Source of the DNA: Caballeronia calidae
GTDB taxonomy: Bacteria; Pseudomonadota; Gammaproteobacteria; Burkholderiales; Burkholderiaceae
DNA: 64,000 nucleotides
Direction: 5' to 3'
Assembly: GCF_900044055.2 (NCBI RefSeq)
Contig: NZ_FCOX02000002.1
Span: 1 to 64,000, forward strand
In this document: one piece after another, positions 60,394 through 64,000 of the stretch
Layout: every line of letters begins with the position of its first letter
How positions within the stretch are numbered: position 1 is the stretch's first letter
Notes under the pieces: model-generated
Databases searched by the model: none
The model's input: only the letters and a program-made list of their open reading frames with translations
What the model was told of the DNA's origin: nothing
Made by a program: the position numbers and the translations under genes

Positions 60394-61853
60394 ACGGCAT
60401 GCGCATCATGAAAGCGATCGCCATAGCGGCATCATCGGCATTCGTGCTATTCGGCTGCACGACTGTCGGCCCGAACTACACGCTGCCCGACAGCGCGGCC
60501 GTCAACGCGCCGTATGCGAACGCGGCCATCGATGGCGTCGATCAGGCGCCCGTCACGCAAGGCGCGGTGCCGGCGAAATGGTGGCGTCTCTATGACGATC
60601 CCGTCGTCGATCAGCTCGTGACGCAGGCGCTCGCATCGAACACGGATCTGCGCGTCGCGGCCGCGAATCTCGCGCGCTCGCGCGCCGAAGTCGAGTTCGC
60701 GAACAAGCAAGGCGGATTCTCAGGCAAGGCATCGGCGGCGTTTCAGCGTGCGCAGGAATCGGCGGAACAGTATCTGTTGACGGAGAAGCTGCCCGTCGTG
60801 AATGAAGGCGCGCTCGATCTCTCCATCTCCTATGAGATCGATCTGTTCGGCAAGCTCAGGCGCGGCGTGGAAGCGGCGAACGCGGACGATGAAGCCGTCG
60901 AGGCGGCGCAGGATCTCGCGCGTGTGACGGTGGTCGCGGATGTCGTGCACGCGTATGTCGAATCGTGCTCGGCGGCGGAAGAGCTCGAGATCGCGCGGAA
61001 GTCGCTCGCGTTGCAGAAGGAGCGCGTGAAGCTCACGCAGCGTCTGCGCGATGCGGGCCGCGGCAATCAATCGGAAGTCACGCGCGGACAGACGCAAGCC
61101 GATACGCTCGCCGCCGATATCCCGCGCTTCGTCGCGCGCCGGCGCGTCGCGCAATACCGGCTCGCGATGCTGCTCGCGCGTGCGCCATCGGACTTGCCCC
61201 AGGTCGCGCTCGCGTGCAGGAAGCTGCCGAAGCTGCGCGCGCCGATTCCCGTCGGCGATGGCGCCGCGCTGCTCAAGCGCCGTCCCGACGTGCGTCAGGC
61301 CGAACGGCAGCTCGCGTCGTCGACGGCGCGCATCGGTGTGGCGACAGCGGCGTTGTATCCGTCCGTGAGCATCGGCGCATCGGTGGGATCGGTCGGTATC
61401 GCGGAGGACCTGTTCGGCGCGAACACGAACCGCTGGGCCTTCGGGCCGCTCATCAGCTGGACCTTTCCGATCAACGGTCAGCGCGCGCGCGTGCATCAGG
61501 CCGAAGCGGCGACGAGCGGCGCGCTCGCGCGCTTCGACGGCGTCGTGCTGAAAGCATTGCAGGAAACGCAGAGCAGCCTCGCGGTCTACGCATCCGATAC
61601 CACGCGCGCCGATGCATTGCGCACTGCGTACAAGTCGGCGATCCAGTCGGCCGATGAAACGAACCGGCTGTATCGCGCGGGACGCGAGTCCTTCCTCAAC
61701 GATCTCGATGCGACGCGCACGCTCACCGGCGTCGCGGCGCAAGTCGCGGCCGCCGAAGGACAGGTCGCCGTCGATCAGGTGAATCTCTTCCGCGCGCTGG
61801 GCGGCGGCTGGGAAAGCGACGAAGCCATCGCACAGAACTCGAAGACGAAATAA
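60390..61853 (+). CDS. NodT-type outer-membrane efflux lipoprotein
   Basis: This 487-residue TolC-like protein has a lipoprotein signal (IAIAASSAFVLFGC with lipobox Cys) followed by VGPNYTLPDSAAVNAPYA and two OEP repeats (WWRLYDDPVVDQLVTQALASNTDLRVAAANLARSRAE; RRPDVRQAERQLASSTARIGVATAALYPSVSIGASVG). It forms the outer-membrane channel for the FUSC/HlyD pump. Its ATG overlaps the adaptor stop by 4 bp. Confidence 0.9.
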   Translation: MNGMRIMKAIAIAASSAFVLFGCTTVGPNYTLPDSAAVNAPYANAAIDGVDQAPVTQGAVPAKWWRLYDDPVVDQLVTQALASNTDLRVAAANLARSRAEVEFANKQGGFSGKASAAFQRAQESAEQYLLTEKLPVVNEGALDLSISYEIDLFGKLRRGVEAANADDEAVEAAQDLARVTVVADVVHAYVESCSAAEELEIARKSLALQKERVKLTQRLRDAGRGNQSEVTRGQTQADTLAADIPRFVARRRVAQYRLAMLLARAPSDLPQVALACRKLPKLRAPIPVGDGAALLKRRPDVRQAERQLASSTARIGVATAALYPSVSIGASVGSVGIAEDLFGANTNRWAFGPLISWTFPINGQRARVHQAEAATSGALARFDGVVLKALQETQSSLAVYASDTTRADALRTAYKSAIQSADETNRLYRAGRESFLNDLDATRTLTGVAAQVAAAEGQVAVDQVNLFRALGGGWESDEAIAQNSKTK

Positions 61854-61870
61854 GCGATCGGGAGGCGATC

Positions 61871-62368
61871 GTGCGCGCGAGCGAATATCGGTTCGTTACC
61901 GTCTGGAAGATCGAAGCGCCGCTTCACGAAGTATGGAACGCCATTCACGATCCGGCCGCATGGCCGCAATGGTGGACGTGTGTCGAGCGCGTGATCGAAG
62001 TGGAAAGCGGCGCGGACGATGGCGTCGGCGCGTTGCATCGCTATACGTGGAAGGGACGTTTGCCGTATCGCGTGCGCTTCGACATGCGCGTCACGCGCGT
62101 CGAGCCGCTCGTGCTGCTCGAAGGCGAAGCGAGCGGCGATGTGCAAGGCTTGGGACGCTGGCAGTTTTCATCGCGCGATGACGTCACCATCGTGCGATAC
62201 GAATGGCTCGTGCGCACCGGACGCGGCTGGATGAACCTGCTTGCGCCCGTCGCGCGTCCGCTCTTCGAATGGAACCACGACTACGTGATGCAGCAAGGCG
62301 GCGAGGCGCTCGCGAAGCGGCTCGGTGCGCGGCTCGTGGGCGTGGATCATCGTGAACCGAAGAGCTGA
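61871..62368 (+). CDS. SRPBCC/START-like ligand-binding protein
   Basis: This 165-residue protein of the SRPBCC superfamily contains VWKIEAPLHEVWNAIHDPAAWPQWWTCVERVIEVESG at the N-terminus and FSSRDDVTIVRYEWLVRTGRGWMNLLAPVARPLFEWNHDYVMQQGGEALAKRL at the C-terminus. This matches the polyketide-cyclase/dehydrase-like group. It starts with GTG 61871, 17 bp after the efflux channel stop, and may belong to that operon. It overlaps the convergent LysR gene by 22 bp. The ligand is unknown. Confidence 0.82.
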   Translation: MRASEYRFVTVWKIEAPLHEVWNAIHDPAAWPQWWTCVERVIEVESGADDGVGALHRYTWKGRLPYRVRFDMRVTRVEPLVLLEGEASGDVQGLGRWQFSSRDDVTIVRYEWLVRTGRGWMNLLAPVARPLFEWNHDYVMQQGGEALAKRLGARLVGVDHREPKS

Positions 62369-63249
62369 GACACCACGCCGCGCAGCCATCGATTGCCTGC
62401 TTCATGGTGATAGCGCGCGTGCCAGTGCTGACGCACGGCGAAGCCATCGACGGGAATCGGGCATGTATGCACGGCGAGATCGTTCGCGCGCGCGAGCGTT
62501 TCGCCGATATGACGCGGCAACGTGGCGATCAGATCCGTCGTCTGAATGATCGCGCCCAATCCGAGAAACCCCGGTAATTCCAGCACGACGCGCCGCTCGA
62601 CGTGCTCCCGCGCGAGCGCCTGATCGAGCAGTTGCGCGCCCGTTCCCGCCGCGATCCCCACATGCCCTTCCGCGCGATATTGTTTCGCGCTCATTCTCGC
62701 GCGCAGCCGCGGATGATGCCGGTTCGTCAGGCACACCCAGTCCTGCTCGTACAACTGCTGCTGATAGATGCCGCCGGAAAGCCACGGCACATAGCCGATG
62801 GCAAGATCGGCCTCGCCCGATTCCAGCGCGCGCTCCGTATTGCCGTCGATGCGCGCGGCTTCCAGACGGATGCCCGGCGCCTGTGCGCGCATGTGCGCGA
62901 GCAGACGCGGCAATAGCGTGACGTGGCTCGCGTCGGTCATGCAAATGCGGAAGCGCCGCTGCGCGGTGGCCGCATCGAAGGCGATTTCCCACGCCGTGAA
63001 GCGCCGCAGCGATTCGAGGATTTCGCGGCACGTGCCGATGAGCGCATCGGCTTGCGGCGTCGGCGCCATGCCGCCCGGCGTGCGGATGAAGAGCGGGTCC
63101 TGCAAGTGCTCGCGCAGCCGGCCGAGCCAGATGCTGATGGTCGGCTGGCTCTGACCGAGCTGCTCCGCGACGCGCGTGACGCTGCGCACTTCGTAGAGAA
63201 GATCGAAGAGTTGCAGGAGCTTGATATCGGGAAGTTCGGTCGTATCCAT
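62347..63249 (-). CDS. LysR family transcriptional regulator
   Basis: This 300-residue protein has its HTH at about residues 8-66 (LLQLFDLLYEVRSVTRVAEQLGQSQPTISIWLGRLREHLQDPLFIRTPGG) and an effector domain (FRICMTDASHVTLLPRLLAHM, GLGAIIQTTDLIATLPRHIGETLA). It resembles the NodD/LinR/PcpR-type group that senses aromatic compounds. It is divergent from the ketopantoate-reductase-family gene, with a T-N11-A palindrome between them. Confidence 0.9.
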   Translation of the reverse strand: MDTTELPDIKLLQLFDLLYEVRSVTRVAEQLGQSQPTISIWLGRLREHLQDPLFIRTPGGMAPTPQADALIGTCREILESLRRFTAWEIAFDAATAQRRFRICMTDASHVTLLPRLLAHMRAQAPGIRLEAARIDGNTERALESGEADLAIGYVPWLSGGIYQQQLYEQDWVCLTNRHHPRLRARMSAKQYRAEGHVGIAAGTGAQLLDQALAREHVERRVVLELPGFLGLGAIIQTTDLIATLPRHIGETLARANDLAVHTCPIPVDGFAVRQHWHARYHHEAGNRWLRGVVSQLFGSR

Positions 63250-63263
63250 GGCGCGTTCTCATT

Positions 63264-63288
63264 ATTGCGTAGTGCAATGACGTCATTG
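63264..63288. promoter_or_regulatory. LysR box and adjoining palindrome
   Basis: ATTGC-N5-GCAAT (63264-63278) is a textbook T-N11-A LysR box. It overlaps a perfect 14-bp palindrome CAATGACGTCATTG (63275-63288). Both sit in the divergent promoter region between the LysR gene and the reductase gene. Confidence 0.65.
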
Positions 63289-63352
63289 TAGCCATTGCAT
63301 TGCCGAAATGATGCCGCGCCCGTATCTTGATCTCCATCTCAAGGAGACGCCA

Positions 63353-64000
63353 TTGAAGATCGCAATATTGGGAGCAGGCGCGCTGGGCTGCGCAATCGGC
63401 GCCGCGCTGACCGAAGCCGGAAACGAAACCTGGTTGCTGAACCGCGATGCGCAGCATGTGAACGCGATGCGCCGCGACGGTCTGCGAGTCGACGACGTCA
63501 ACGGCTCGCGAACCGTCGCCGTGCGTGCCACGACGCGCGCCGAGGAAGCCGGGCCGGTCGACGTGGTCGTCGTGCTGGTCAAGTCCTTTCATACGGAATC
63601 GGCGATGCGCAGTGCACTCGCGCTCGTCGGTCCTGAAACGATCGTGCTTTCGCTGCAAAACGGACTCGGGCACGAAGACGTCCTCGCCGAAATCGTCGGA
63701 CGTGAACGCGTGATGGCGGGCAAGACTTATGTCGGCGGCGTGCTGCTGGGCGCGGGGCATATTCAGTCGGGCGTCGCGGGCAAGGCGACGTATATCGGCG
63801 AACTCGATGGCCGCGTCACGCAGCGCGCGAACGCTATCGCGGGTGTCTTCAACGATGCCGGGCTCATCACCACGGTCAGCGACAACATCGTCGGCACGAT
63901 GTGGGACAAGCTGCTCGTCAATGTCGCGACCGGCGCGCTGACGGGACTCACCGGTCTCACTTACGGACAGCTCTATCGCGAGCCGCTGCTCAAGGCGACC
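63353..64000 (+). CDS. Ketopantoate reductase family (ApbA/PanE) oxidoreductase, 3' end beyond window
   Basis: The frame opens with a TTG at 63353 preceded by AAGGAGACG and runs 216 codons to the window edge without a stop. The N-terminal LKIAILGAGALGCAIGAALTEAGNETWLLNR is the NADPH-binding GxGxxG, and LSLQNGLGHEDVL and NIVGTMWDKLLVNVATGALTGLTG are the PanE signatures (Asn and Lys of the active site). It may reduce ketopantoate or, in this LysR-linked setting, another 2-keto acid. The C-terminal third is missing from the window. Confidence 0.87.
   Translation, partial: MKIAILGAGALGCAIGAALTEAGNETWLLNRDAQHVNAMRRDGLRVDDVNGSRTVAVRATTRAEEAGPVDVVVVLVKSFHTESAMRSALALVGPETIVLSLQNGLGHEDVLAEIVGRERVMAGKTYVGGVLLGAGHIQSGVAGKATYIGELDGRVTQRANAIAGVFNDAGLITTVSDNIVGTMWDKLLVNVATGALTGLTGLTYGQLYREPLLKAT

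Overview
The window is high-GC DNA, apart from a lower-GC left end and a short patch near 41 kb. It is densely coding, with many LysR regulators, sugar-acid pathways and ABC/MFS uptake systems. This gene style points to Burkholderiaceae of the Paraburkholderia/Caballeronia type, probably a replicon rich in catabolic genes; the taxon is inferred from gene content and codon style only. No rRNA, tRNA, CRISPR array or intact insertion sequence was seen.

Left end (1-2.2 kb): lower-GC accessory DNA with a restriction-endonuclease-like gene split by a one-base frameshift, then about 770 bp with no supported gene. 2.2-3.8 kb: a PadR regulator with a perfect palindromic operator next to a siderophore-interacting flavoreductase, the E. 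coli YqjI/YqjH pairing. 3.8-14.2 kb: a sugar-acid catabolic locus holding an enolase-superfamily dehydratase, a UxaA-family dehydratase, an IlvD/Edd dehydratase, a DapA-family lyase, an MFS permease, a 2-hydroxyacid dehydrogenase and two LysR regulators, one of them with a duplicated HTH. A sequence box recurs upstream of three of its units. 14.3-28.4 kb: mixed housekeeping and accessory genes: an O-methyltransferase, an ECF sigma/anti-sigma pair, a SulP transporter with a beta-carbonic anhydrase (probable bicarbonate uptake), an alpha/beta hydrolase, a polysaccharide deacetylase with a glycosyltransferase, a FadR-type regulator, a class II UvrA and a small HD alarmone-hydrolase-like protein.

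29.6-35.7 kb is the most interesting stretch. It is a tight operon of a small carrier protein, an acyl-CoA-dehydrogenase-like flavoprotein, a seryl-tRNA-synthetase-like amino acid:[carrier protein] ligase with its zinc triad intact, a DUF1839 protein and a family-2 glycoside hydrolase, preceded by a 22-bp palindrome. The ligase family is biochemically known, but the purpose of the pathway is not.

35.7-45.5 kb: non-phosphorylative L-arabinose catabolism on the minus strand (dehydratase, KDA dehydratase, L-arabinose 1-dehydrogenase, AraFGH-type ABC importer) with a divergent LysR. The operon is interrupted by a decayed polymorphic-toxin tail carrying an intact, translationally coupled immunity-like gene. 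45.5-54.4 kb: an indolepyruvate ferredoxin oxidoreductase with its LysR, an MFS permease, an aconitase-family enzyme with swivel-first domain order and another LysR. 54.4-56.5 kb: a frameshifted class C beta-lactamase and a DUF1275 membrane protein. 56.5-61.9 kb: a MarR-controlled tripartite efflux operon (FUSC, DUF1656, HlyD, NodT-type OMP). The right end holds an SRPBCC protein, a LysR and the 5' part of a ketopantoate-reductase-family gene cut by the window edge.
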